Shown: piece after piece, positions 45,327 to 56,332 of the stretch | Layout of the letters: the number at the start of each line of letters is the position of its first letter | How positions within the stretch are numbered: position 1 is the stretch's first letter | Assembly (NCBI GenBank): GCA_014905825.1 | Contig: JACGCN010000041.1 | Coordinates: forward strand, 124,001 to 188,000 | Direction: 5' to 3' | Length of the DNA: 64,000 nucleotides | Source of the DNA: Lyophyllum atratum | Lineage: Eukaryota > Basidiomycota > Agaricomycetes > Agaricales > Lyophyllaceae | Notes under the pieces: generated by a model | Told to the model about the DNA's origin: nothing | Database searches by the model: none | Seen by the model: the letters and a program-made list of their open reading frames with translations, nothing else | Made by a program: the position numbers and the translations under genes

Positions 45327-47039
45327 TCAGTTGGCCCAATCATCAGGTTCAGAGTAACTTGACAGATGGGCAGCGTTTCGCACGACTCGCGAGAGCTCCC
45401 GAAGTTGTTGCGTCTCCGTGCCAAGCGACGCACGCTTTCGTAGCGACAACGTTCTGTAAAAAGGATCGTGATTGTGAGATCGTTTGGAGCGCAAAGATCA
45501 TCGGGAAGCTACTTGCAGACGACACGCCTGGATCGGGGTCAATAGGGTAAAAGATGCAGAATGTTAGAGCCTACCACGATGTTCGAAAGAATAAGGGGGA
45601 ATGAGACAATCAGCGTACTTCCGAAGCGGCTGACGATACTTGATAAGCGAATGGACTGTATGTCGAGATTGCGGGCTTATACCAGTGGGACTTACCTAAG
45701 TGCACATGTTGCTGCTGCTATGTGTAGAGCGCTCATTAGGAAAAAGGCGCTGAATCCTGTATCAGAGTCAGAATCGTCAGACCCCTTGGATTGATATTGG
45801 GCAATAGTGTACCTTGCTGGAGGAAGGTTTTGCCTAACGGTCCTTGTAAGCTACGAAGGCGAATACAGTGCTGTAGAAAAGAGGATTTTAAAAATAGATG
45901 CTGTGACAAGACCTCGCCATCCGTACCACGGTCATGATGACAATACACAAAAAATCGAGGGTAAAGGCCGACATGAAAAGGATCTGGAATGTACATTGCC
46001 TTCAGAAAAGATGACGTGGGTGACCTAGAGCCTACTCACCCCCAGTCGATGTGGTGAGGAGGGCTTCCCAATACTTGAGTCTCTTACGCATCCAGTGTTA
46101 AGACCTATGTTCCTCAGACTAGATGGCCCTATAAATAGGTCAGGGGTCGACGGTCGGTATATGTTCCATACTATAGGGACTTACCAATTTCCACGTTAGT
46201 TCCGAATACCCATATCTCCATCCCCAACAACACAGCATAGGCAAATAAGAGAAGTGAGAGAACAACTGTCTGTCTCCCTGTAAATGCCCAAGCTCTCGTC
46301 ACCATCACAGCTATACGTGGGATTAGTCACATCGTAAATAACGGGAAGACTGGGATGACAGTCGTCTACCTTGGGCGGTCAGTTGCTGAAAACTACGCAT
46401 TAGTTTAGAGGTGTTTTCTACCAGATTAGAACGCACATATGGAATCATCAGAAGGTACAGCGGCTTCAAAACGCGCTGACATAGCTCTGACTCATGGTCC
46501 CCTACCAATGCCCAGATGTAGAATATCCAGCTAATGAGGGGATAGTAGCGACAGCACAGGTACACAACCTTCATCGACGTCCATCTGGTACAGTGTATCT
46601 GGGAATAGAGTGCTGAGGCTCCATGTTCAATTGCGGGGTGACAAAGGTGTCCAACGAACCAGTCTCCATTCATCATCCCACCTGAACAGATATCAATTAT
46701 GGAGCATGACCACTGGAAAAATATCCACTCACAAGGCGACCCATTCACAGAGTTGCACCACGTCTGCCAATACGAGACGTAGAATTACCAATAGCATAAG
46801 CCAAATTACAATGAATCAACATACAGAGAGCTTAAAATATAGACGATGGTCAGTGCGATATATATTACATTGGAAAGGTGAGGAAGACTCACAGATGACA
46901 ACGTATCGCCCACTACGCAAGTTCGAACCACCTTAATTAGTTGAGGTTCTCTCATAAGGACATGGTAGACACACAGTTGAATCTTTATCGCTGCAAGTTC
47001 GGCAGCTTCAAGAGGACTGAGACCTAGGCTACCTGACAT
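45327..47039 (-). CDS. DUF6533-type multi-span membrane protein, copy A
   Basis: DUF6533 proteins are abundant, uncharacterised multi-helix membrane proteins of Agaricomycetes with a rhodopsin-like layout. The start is MSGSLGLSPLEAAELAA. Spliced landmarks are IQLGRYVVI, VQLCEWVALWDDEWRL (the D-D-E of the domain), WTSMKVVYLCCRYYPLISW, LYLLMIPY, VMVTRAWAFTGRQTVVLSLL, LLGMEIWVFGTNVE and LFMSAFTLDFLCIVMMTVV. The cytosolic tail ends RELSRVVRNAAHLSSYSEP before the stop at 45327. About eight small exons are needed; several borders remain uncertain, including a weak GTTCGT donor after DDEWRL. Copy B (48534-50209) is a close paralogue in the same orientation. Function is unknown. Confidence 0.75.
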
Positions 47040-48533
47040 GATAGGACGAGAAACCCCCGGTGGATGGGTTTTTTGAGAGGAAGCACTCGGCGGTCAGGAA
47101 AAGTGATCACCATCTTATTACACACCAAGTTTAGTTCAGCCTGGTCTTGCCCAGGAACGCCAGCGAGCAGTACCAGACTCCTTTGAGCGATAGGTACGCA
47201 AAGTCCTTCTGTTCGGCGCCGCAAAACTGTACCTCGCGATCATCATAAAGCGGCGAGTTTTGAAGAGCAATTTGGTCACACGTCAAGTGACGCCCTAAGA
47301 GTGTGGGAGGGTTGTGCTTTGACATACGATGATCCGAATTTCGTCTGTTGTGACGAGCCCACATTGCTACACACATCGGGACAACAGATAACTGGAGTAG
47401 GCTGTTAACAGGTTTACCACTGAAGTTAATTTCGGTAGAGAAGACCGGTTGTTGGTGTCCTACAGCAGAACACAACGCTCAGATAACTACGTAAATGGCA
47501 TATCCCTGGTTAATTAAGCATAGTCGACGTCAAGGCAAATTTCGGCTGTAACTACGATCGAAACCGACGCTAGGAAAGTCAATCAAGGGTTGAAGCCTCC
47601 CAATTTCAAAGAAGACTGACCTAGCCACTGTTGCTGTAACGGTTGCGATTCTTTGCGATTGCGTAGATCTCTCGGATATTCTACCGGTACTTCATTAGAA
47701 ACTTGAACAGAAAACGTCATTAGCCCCGGTTGTGGATTCGTGGCGCTAAAGATGGGTGCCCGGAGGTGCTGAGAGAAGGTCAAGAACAAACGAACTCAAG
47801 GTGTGGAGGGAGGGGCAGGTAATGCTTGGATGCATTAACACTGACAGAGTGACCCGTTCAGGCAACGTTCAGGCAGTGTTCAGGCTGTGTAAAGATCAGC
47901 TGCAGTAGGATGATGTAAGATGAGAATTGCAACTCCCGAAATGGGACACGTACAGGTACTACGTAGGTAGAGCCCGTCGATACGAGTGCACGCACGGCTT
48001 CCAGGAAGTAGCACAGGATTCTTGAAACTTCAAGTCAAGCGGTTAAAACGCTAGTATCTCAGGCTGGTGGAAGAACTTTTTGACCACTCGGTGTAATTCA
48101 CGTATTCCTCACAAAAGAATTGTGGCGGTTTGTGGTACATGGTGAACATCTAAAGAGCCTAGAACTGACGGCGCTAGATGGAATTGAAGTTGGCGGGACT
48201 GCATGTGCCATGCCCTAAAGAGCTACCACTGCTGGCTAGCATTATCAAACAACCAGTCGCCCTCCTTCCATCTACGCGGCCAGTGGACATCGCTGGACTG
48301 ATCCGCGCGTCATCCCGCTCCCACCTACTGATCGATAGTCGAAGATACGATGCCTCGAGGTTTCCCTTCAACGGTTGAAGCGGACGACACGAGTACGTTA
48401 AATGTAGCTCCCTTCCTGCGGTCCGGCCACTGGATGTCCACGTCACGGTACGTGATACAAAACCCACATTGGTGTTATGTGTCGCCGGGAGCGGTAGGCA
48501 CGCTGATGGTGGTATCTGATCAACCTGGCAGAT
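47040..48533. other. Spacer between the two DUF6533 copies
   Basis: Several frames of 66-114 codons lie here (for example 47131-47475 and 47583-47789, both minus, and 48350-48664 plus, which overlaps the end of copy B). None is recognisable. A short tandem repeat lies at 47855-47887. Confidence 0.4.
47855..47887. repeat. Three 11-bp tandem units
   Basis: CGTTCAGGCAA, CGTTCAGGCAG and TGTTCAGGCTG follow one another directly. They lie about 800 bp upstream of DUF6533 copy A. Confidence 0.7.
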
Positions 48534-50209
48534 TCAGTGTCTCCAGCTGTCGACTCGGGAGGTTCCTGAAAGACCGGCAGCATTTCGCACTACTCGAGAT
48601 AGGTCGTCAAGTTGATCTGTATCAGACCCAATCCAGACATGCTTTCGGAGATCTAAAGTCCTAGGGGATGCGGCGTTAATAAGTAGGCGCCGAAGTAAAA
48701 ACAAGGAAGAGGACACTTGCAGACGACAGGCCTAATCTAAGGTCAGATAGACAACAGTGTTATCAAGGATAAAACATACCACGATGTTTGAGAGAATAAG
48801 TGGAAGAGGAAGAATCAATCCACCTCCGAAACTGACAGCGCCACTAGAAGAAGGGATGACTTGGTGTGGTGGTTAACGCAATATTAGGCTCACGCGAATG
48901 CAGCGGTCGCTGCCATTATATGTATAATACTCATTAAGAAGAAGGCACCAAGGCCTGTTCGTAATCTCGGTTAGAAGATCGTAGAAACCGGACTAGAGTT
49001 GAGTATAACCCACCTTGCCTGATGAAGGTTTTCCCCAAGGGTCCTTGCAGGCTGCGAAGTCGAATACAATGCTGTTATAGATACATGAGAACGCCAGCCA
49101 TGACATAGACTTCGCCGTCCATACCATGGTCATGATAAGAGTGCACAAGACGTCGAGGAAGAATGCTGACATGAAAAGCATCTAGATACGTTTGCTTCAA
49201 AAAATACGGACAGTATCGAAAGTTCTTATGGACACTCACTCCCGTCTTTTGCCCTACATTTAGTTTTCCGGTCCCAGAATTTCTAACGCATCCAAATCTC
49301 ATACCGGTGTTCTTCGAGGCAGAGTGTGCTGCGGAGTGGCAGATCGATTAAAAGTTAACATTAGGGTTCATCCTTGCGCAGGACTTACCGCTCCCGACGT
49401 CGGTTGCAAATACCCATATTTCCATGCTCGTCAACACCGCATAAGCGGAGGCCAGGACTGCGAGAATGATGGCATGTCTTCCTGCGAAAGCCCAAGCCCG
49501 GATCACCATCACGACTACCGGTCGTTCAGACTATTGAAATCATGACTGAATGGGGCGAGGGCCTACCTTGAGGAGCTAGTTGCTGAAAACCTCTGGATTA
49601 GTCTACAAACATTTCTGGGAAACGAATACGCACGTATGGGATCATGAAGAAGTATAATGGCCGCACGATACGGCTACATAGTTCCGCCTCGTGGTTGCCT
49701 ACAAAAGCCCATATGTAGAATGGCCAGGTGAGGAGGGGATAATAGCGACAGCAGAGGTATGCTATCTTCACTGAACTCCATTGGGCGCGGTGGATCTGTT
49801 GAGACGGTGTAAAATTCTATGTTCAAGCGGTGCGGTGCCAGCGGAGGAGATCAACGAACCAACACCCATTCATCGTCAAACCTCGAAGAAAATCAGCATA
49901 TCCGCACATCATGGGATGTGAAGTGTCGACTCACGACGCGACCCATTCGCAGACTTGTATGGCATCTAGCAATATGGGTGCGAAAATTAATCTTATAAAC
50001 TATACCACTGACTACTAGTAAACAACATACAAACAGCTTTCAAGGTAGTCAGTATTTAAGCATGTCTAAAAAGCGAAAAAGGCTCACCGAGAGTGATATA
50101 TCGCCCACTGTGCAAAGTATAATTTCAATCAGCTCCGATATTTCCTATGAAGGCAGTAAGGGGCTCACCTTTGGATGTGTGCCGCTGCAATTGTAGTTGT
50201 GGTTGTCAT
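48534..50209 (-). CDS. DUF6533-type multi-span membrane protein, copy B
   Basis: The start MTTTTTIAAAHIQR is followed, after splicing, by SGRYITLG, DAIQVCEWVASFDDEWVL, WSSVKIAYLCCRYYPLLTWPFYIWAFVGNHEAELC, LYFFMIPY, VMVIRAWAFAGRHAIIL and LTSMEIWVFATDV. Each aligns block by block with copy A at roughly 70 per cent identity in the best part. The tail reads LDDLSRVVRNAAGLSG, again matching copy A, and stops at 48534. Intron positions appear conserved, so the pair arose by gene duplication rather than by retrocopying. No break was seen in the blocks I could assemble, but some small exon borders are not certain. Function is unknown. Confidence 0.72.
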
Positions 50210-52995
50210 GGATGGTAAGACTATGGGCGGCAACTAACTGAACGAGCTCTTATGGAGACGCTACAGTGTACACCCGTTCCTATCATAAGACAGGAACCGA
50301 CCTGGGCATGACAACCATAGCCAGACAAGGAATCCGAGTATAAAAGACTTGACTGCTTTGAGCGACAGTCTTCTTTCGTCCTCTGCGCGGGACAACGTAA
50401 CTTGCAGTTGGTGACAGAACGAGGGAGACTTCATTGAAGGAGACTGTCCTACACGCCAAGGACGAGAACTGTCAAGGTGTGGGAGCAGCGACGCTGCCGA
50501 GAATAGACCTCGTCCCGATCGGTGGCTGTGATCCAATCAGAGCCCATTGCGCACACACACAGATGGATGGTCCATTGTGTATGTGCTCTCGCTTAAGCTC
50601 GCTCCTCAGCTAATGACCTATCAGCTGGTCCGTCGAATTGATCATCCCGTGTGAGCAAAAGCTTGACTTCATGGTGACTAGAGCTGGGGGTCAAGAAAGT
50701 CAATCCGTCATACGCACAGTGCGGGGCTGGTGGTGTTTTTGCTTTATATATGTAGCGACTGTCCCTGGTCGATCCGGAGCACCTGTCGCATTTATAACGG
50801 TTATGTAGAAGGCGGCGCCTGCAATAATTTGGTGATTTTATGCAAGTTGCAATATTGAGGCTGCGCTCTTACATCACGGATCATGACCTGATTGGTCCAA
50901 GACTACTTTCCTGGCGTGTCCCCGAAGAAAGCGACCGTTAAGCCGTCCCTCGGATGTCTCAGGCCGCTTGTGAAAGACCGGGTAAGTTCATGGGGGAGAA
51001 ACTGAAGCCGACGTCTGCCCATGTGGTCCACGTACGAAACGGATAAGCAGGATTGGTAGGGCGACGAGAAGGAGGTGAGAGGCAACATGGAATAAGTATC
51101 AGGTGCCCTCTCTGAATTTCTTTTACTACGGGTGCAATGCGCATCGAACATCTTGTCAGGATGTGAAAGAGAAGAATGGCAAAATTTTCGCGATCATTTG
51201 GTTTGACTTCTTCATAAAGCATCCATCGCCGACGGCCTGAATCGAATCTGTCGTTGGATTTCAGAATGATTCGGTCAGAAATTGAAAACAGCCTTTGACC
51301 TACTGCTCGGTCAAGATGAAAGCGCCACGTCAGGAGTCCCAGCTTTTTGCCATCGTGCCTCGAAGAAGCCGATAGAGCCATATGCGCACGGAAAGGTCGA
51401 ATGGGGAGTATGTTGCTAAGAATTTTGGCCCGTTGAACCCACCAGTAACTAGGGTCTGGTGACACTGACGTCTATCATTGACATATCTTCTCAAGAATGA
51501 GACAAAAGGCCGGCCCATCCAACATATCGTGTGTAATATGGGAAATGTAAGGGTAAGGGGTTTTGCGGTCTCCGGCAGAGCGGAAGGCGAGATTGCATCC
51601 GAGCACTGAACTGAAATCAATTGTTCTACTGAAGTCCAGGTTGAGGTTCTGCAAGTTAGGATTTTTGTGAGGTAATAGTGGCGCTTCGGTGTACAGCGGG
51701 CTAGATGATGTACGCCTGCAGACTTGTCAAATCGGAGCACGTCAGGATCGCGCTAGTGAAACTAGTCCCTCGGCAGCCTTGCCAGAATTCCGCCCGGTTT
51801 CCGAGTCACTAAAGCAACCAGAGATACTACAGCCAGAAATGTCGGATGAGTATAGTGCCTGCGCCTGTAGCCTGAGGACGAGTTGAGAGGGACAGCAGAC
51901 TCGAGAGGAACGTAGTACTAGGCTCGTGGCCGCAAGTCGGAGTCCTGGAGTTTGATAATCGCCCTCACGTGATTCTTTTCGCGACCGACAATCGATCCCG
52001 CCAAAAAGTTTTGCGACGTTTATCGATGATGTGGATGGCAAATATTACGCGTTGTCTCTCCCAACGATCCCAACTTCCAAGGTATAATCTCTCACCTCCG
52101 CAATCCCCAAGCTCCGCATGCTACGACTCTCCACATGCTGTGATTATGACTCCATGTGTACTGTCTTGTCACAGCCAGTGGAGTCATTGTGCCTCATCTG
52201 GAGCGCGATGCGCCTTATAAATTGGAGGGCGATGTGTGGCGAGGGTCACCTCGTCTCACTGTCAACCATGGTATTTTACTACCCTATGCATTACACCTCG
52301 GGGGAAAAGTGGATTGGTTATCCAGCCGGATCGGTAGCACGGGATGCGCATCCGATATTCTTCCGTGGGCTATTAGGTCCAATGAGGTGATTCTGCCGCC
52401 AGCAGGGCTCGGCCTTTGAGTCTTGGAAAATTTGCCTTCGCTACTGTCGATTGCCCATCGCACACCAGTCACAGATACCTTCGCCCTCAACGATCCGCGA
52501 CGCTCCTTTTCGCCTGTTTCCGTTCAGTCCCTCTGCATCGCGTAGCAGCGACATGAGGTCTCGCGAGTGACAACTGTACTTGGTTGACCGCTGCCCTGGT
52601 CGCTACTGAGTTCTGCCACCCTGCACTCTACTCCACTAGTGAGTACTACGTTGTTGCTTGCAATACTCACCACGATACTGAAAACGCATCATTAGAAATT
52701 ATAGAGGGTACATAAACACTCTGCAGAGGATCAGATAAATATGCATGGTAAGGTAAAGTGGGCAATGTCCATATGTTACACACGCTGATAACGGGGATAT
52801 ATGTACAGACGCGAAACGAACTCAAGTAAAGGCCAGTCGATTGACAGGTATCACCAGAATGAGCAGAGGAAGGGAATGGAAGGGCAGCATAGGTGGCATA
52901 ATCGAACGGTGGTGGAGAACCTAATGCGGCAGGTGAGCATCGATGTCCTTCCGGCAACAGGTGGAATGGCCTTACGAATTAATAAATATCACATC
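50210..52995. other. 2.8-kb gene-poor stretch
   Basis: The longest frames are 168 codons (50959-51465) and 136 codons (51330-51740), both minus and overlapping, plus an 87-codon plus-strand frame (52156-52419). None has a known motif or clear intron partners. The last 300 bp are 3' flank of MAF1. Confidence 0.4.
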
Positions 52996-54096
52996 TCAAG
53001 CAGATGCCGTTAAACCCATGGCCCGAGCACCGGCACCGATACCCCCTTCCCATCCCAAGAACCTCTCAGATGTCTCGATCTCTTTTGAACTAGACACGGG
53101 GTAGTCAAACAGCTCGTCATCCGACCACGAGCTCGACATTCCTCTCGTACGGGCCCACACGGTGATGAACAAGATCCGCTTCAACTTCCGGTTCAAGAAG
53201 AACCAATGTGACGACCAGAGGAGAGCGCCCCGGCGCTTCATGCGAATGCGCGGACTCGTGAGAGGAGAGTCTTCATCGGAGAAGTAGCCGGATTCATGTC
53301 GTGGAGGTGGCATCGGTATGGAGGTGCCCATGCTATAACTCCTAGGCTTTGCTTCATCGATGTCGTAATCATCAAACTCGAAGCCGCCTTCGTCTTCTGA
53401 TGACTCTTCGTCGGCGGTGGAGGCTATATCCTCCTCATCGTCGGAGAAGTCATTTGCGTGCGGGTCAGAGTCGATCTCGGGGGAGTAAGAGTAGACTTCG
53501 CATTCGGAGAGGCCGACGACGTCGTCAATGAGGCGGAAGAGGGTGGGATGGGTACCTGTTACTATTGGCGGAGGTGCGAGCGGGCTCGAGATGATTTGCT
53601 GATATGGCGAAGAGGAAGTGGGGACGGATGATGGGAAGAAGTCTGACGATGTCGGTGGATATGATGAGTATGTGCGAGGGGCGGTCATGCCGGCACGGTG
53701 AGGGGAGACAAAGGTGTTGCTCAGTGCGTTGAGGACACTGGCGCCGCTTTCCTCTTTGTTGAAATGGGATGGGCGCACATCGGAGAATTCGTAGTCAGGG
53801 AAGGCGATGTTTAGGGTTGCTATCAGCAGGTATAGGGTCTTTCGGGATGCCTGTTTGTCGATAGGCCCGAATGGTGTCATCTCGCTCTCTCGGTCGAGAG
53901 GAAGCCACGAAGGGAGGGGCGGGGAGTGGGAAACATCGTCTTGGTATGCATGTTCGAGAGTCTTGAAGAGTTTCTTGTCTCGTTTGATGTTTTTGCAGCT
54001 GTACGCCTCCATGCGAGTGTGAACGGAACATTCTGGGCCCTCGTGTGAGAGAGACTGGGCCAGCCGTAATAAGGCTGGATTCTCAATGAACTTCAT
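52996..54096 (-). CDS. MAF1: Maf1, repressor of RNA polymerase III
   Basis: Maf1 binds Pol III and blocks tRNA and 5S transcription when TORC1 signalling falls; it moves from cytoplasm to nucleus on dephosphorylation. This is a single exon of 366 codons, unusual among its intron-rich neighbours. Box A: MKFIENPALLRLAQSLS and MEAYSCKNIKRDKKLFKTLE. Box B: TLYLLIATLNIAFPDYEFSDVRP. Box C: WFFLNRKLKRILFITVWAR. Between B and C lies a long Ser/Pro- and acid-rich linker with many potential phosphosites (SSPLAPPP, SDDEEDIAS, SGYFSDEDSPLTSP). The tail DELFDYP is close to the acidic end of other Maf1 proteins. Confidence 0.96.
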   Translation of the reverse strand: MKFIENPALLRLAQSLSHEGPECSVHTRMEAYSCKNIKRDKKLFKTLEHAYQDDVSHSPPLPSWLPLDRESEMTPFGPIDKQASRKTLYLLIATLNIAFPDYEFSDVRPSHFNKEESGASVLNALSNTFVSPHRAGMTAPRTYSSYPPTSSDFFPSSVPTSSSPYQQIISSPLAPPPIVTGTHPTLFRLIDDVVGLSECEVYSYSPEIDSDPHANDFSDDEEDIASTADEESSEDEGGFEFDDYDIDEAKPRSYSMGTSIPMPPPRHESGYFSDEDSPLTSPRIRMKRRGALLWSSHWFFLNRKLKRILFITVWARTRGMSSSWSDDELFDYPVSSSKEIETSERFLGWEGGIGAGARAMGLTASA

Positions 54097-55516
54097 GTCG
54101 TGCGAAGGATGGCTAGGATGGGTAAAACGGTCTTTGACAGGAGGACGGCGACAACGGAGGCGTGGAGCCAGATTGTTGTTTGTTTGTTGCCCCTGATTAT
54201 AACTATTTTCGATCAGGTGGCGTCACCCCTCGACTTCGGAGGTGAACATTCTCGGAGGGCGAGGGCTGCAGACCTTGCATGCGCATCGATGCACATGAAG
54301 AAAATGGATTTCTGTCCTAGGAGAGGAACATGCACACGTTGGGTCAGCGAGGAAACCTCGAGGCGCGTCAACGTTATTATCTTCAGCATCACCCTGCGTC
54401 ACATTCTTCTCCCCATTGGCCACGGCAAGCGTGATGTGAGGACAGGTCTGCATATTTGGGTGAGGATACAGAAAAAACACGGCAACGTGTGTGTAACAAT
54501 GCTGCAAGGCATGCATCATACGTAGTAGAATTCCGCCAGGCCAGTGGGAACAAACGTGCACGCAACCAAGGCGAGCAGACACAAACCCCACGAACATGCA
54601 CTCCCGTACATCAAATGTTGCTATTAGCGCATGAAATGGCCCTACTTGGGAGTCATGATATTATGCACGAGCTTTCGAAAAGTACAAATACAGCATCTGG
54701 GGAAGCAGAGATTGTGTTAGCGAATAAAGGCAGGAATGAGCAGCTTTTGGCAACTGAGGCATCTGGGCGTTGTGTCATTGGTAGCCACTAGTTATCGAAA
54801 TAGACCAAGTACAATATCTGCCTGGAGAGGTCGAGAGCAAATGAAGGCGGAGCGTGAGCGAGTTAGGGCAAGTCTTGAATTGCGTCCATGTCTCGCAGGA
54901 TGAGCCACGTACGAAATTCTACTTCCTTGCTCGCAAATCCAAAGAGCCAAGGTTCAAGTATTTGGTCAGAGAGAGAGAGTGGGCCCTCATATTTCGTGTT
55001 AGACTCGAGCATTATCGAGAGAGGACGTATATATCGACAACCGAAGAGGAGCACGCAGTTGTGTTGACTATTTTTGCCTCCCTTTGATGCTTTGCACGGC
55101 ACTGCCCAACTAGATACTAATACCTGCACCATTGAGTGCTTCTTTAGCTTTGGGATGCCAAGAATAAGGACGAATCAGTGAACGGCTGCCAAAGCAGGTC
55201 AACGCGTTATTTGCATGTATTATGCCGAGATAACGATTTTTCCTTGACCTTCCATTGATAACGACATAGGAGGCTACGAAAAACATCATCTACTTGTAGT
55301 TCTTCCTAGAAGTTTGCGGCCCCACTTCCACACACTCAATTTAACTGTCTACAGGCCGGACATCAATGATGCATCGGGTATTGTAGAGCGGTCACATGCC
55401 GTCACTGAATCATGTGTCAGTGAAACCGTCAAACCCCAACTTTAAAGGACCTAGGTATTCTCTTGCGGAAACGTTCTCCACGAAAATCTACACATACGCA
55501 CCTCCTACCTCCTAAC
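54097..55516. other. Intergenic region upstream of MAF1 and SCP2
   Basis: The starts of MAF1 (minus) and SCP2 (plus) are 1.4 kb apart. Frames at 54100-54525 (plus) and 54223-54597 (minus) are Cys/Arg-rich shadows of each other without motifs. Presumed promoters lie at both ends. Confidence 0.45.
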
Positions 55517-56122
55517 ATGTCCGATATCAAAGTTCCTAATTTCAAGGTATGGCGGTTCCGACCACCACTCGAGACAATGCTTCACTGATTCCAACCCTCT
55601 AGTCCTCCGACCTCATTGCCAGTCTCAAGGATGCATTCAGCAAGTTCACGGATTCCGAAAGACAGGCGCAGATGAAGAAGGTCAGAGAGACTCCGCCTGA
55701 AATAAAAGTCTCAATGCTAAGACGTCATTCGCTAGACGAACGGGATCTTCGAACTCCAGGTGTCCAATCCTGCCAAGGAGGTGGCTACGTGGACAATTGA
55801 CATGAAGAAGACGGGAACTGTGTACAAGGGACCTGCGCAACCCAAGGCAGACGTTACAATTATCGTTTCGGACGATACTTTCGCGGATCTGGTGTCGGGC
55901 AAGGTACGCACGTTAGAGGTTCTACGTGTGGAATGTTACCGACTGACTGTCCCCCTTTAGCTGAACGGACAGAAAGCCTTCATGACCGGTAAACTGAAGA
56001 CGAAGGGCAACATGATGCTCGCTACGAAGCTCGACGGTGTGCTCAAGGCAAGTCTCACTTGATTGTTCTTCTACACCAATTTGACTGAAGTTCTTGCCCA
56101 GGGTGCTCAAACTAAACTATAA
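55517..56122 (+). CDS. SCP2-domain sterol carrier / non-specific lipid-transfer protein
   Basis: SCP2 proteins carry sterols or fatty acyl-CoA in a hydrophobic tunnel, usually in peroxisomes. Exons 55517-55546, 55603-55680, 55736-55903, 55961-56047 and 56102-56122 give 127 residues, a full-length single domain. Landmarks are GIFELQVSNPAKEVATWTIDMK, DVTIIVSDDTFADLVSGK, LNGQKAFMTGKLKTKGNMMLATKLDGVLK. The last exon adds GAQTKL, whose TKL end resembles a type 1 peroxisomal signal (canonical SKL/AKL). The final intron (56048-56101) is GC-AG. If it were kept, the protein would end LKASLT and lose that signal. Confidence 0.95.
56048..56101 (+). other. GC-AG intron in SCP2 gene
   Basis: The donor is GCAAGT after GVLK and the acceptor is CCCAG before GAQTKL. 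Retention adds four residues and a stop. Confidence 0.88.
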
Positions 56123-56332
56123 TTTGCGGACCCTTGGAGGGGTAATTTATTCGTGCCCATATATCCCTATTTACGAGGACTACAGGATGCGTCGTCATTC
56201 CGTGTACGGTACATCAATATGAAGAAGAGTAGTGTAATATAGACAAGGAGTTGAGATGAATTGCAGTGCTCTAATTACCTGCGGTAATGCCGAAAAAGGA
56301 GAGGTATGTGTGTAAACAAATAAGAGGAATCA

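Noticed and set aside
50959..51740. Overlapping minus-strand frames of 168 and 136 codons
   Set aside because: No recognisable domain, no splice logic joining them, and uneven composition. Left as unexplained frames.
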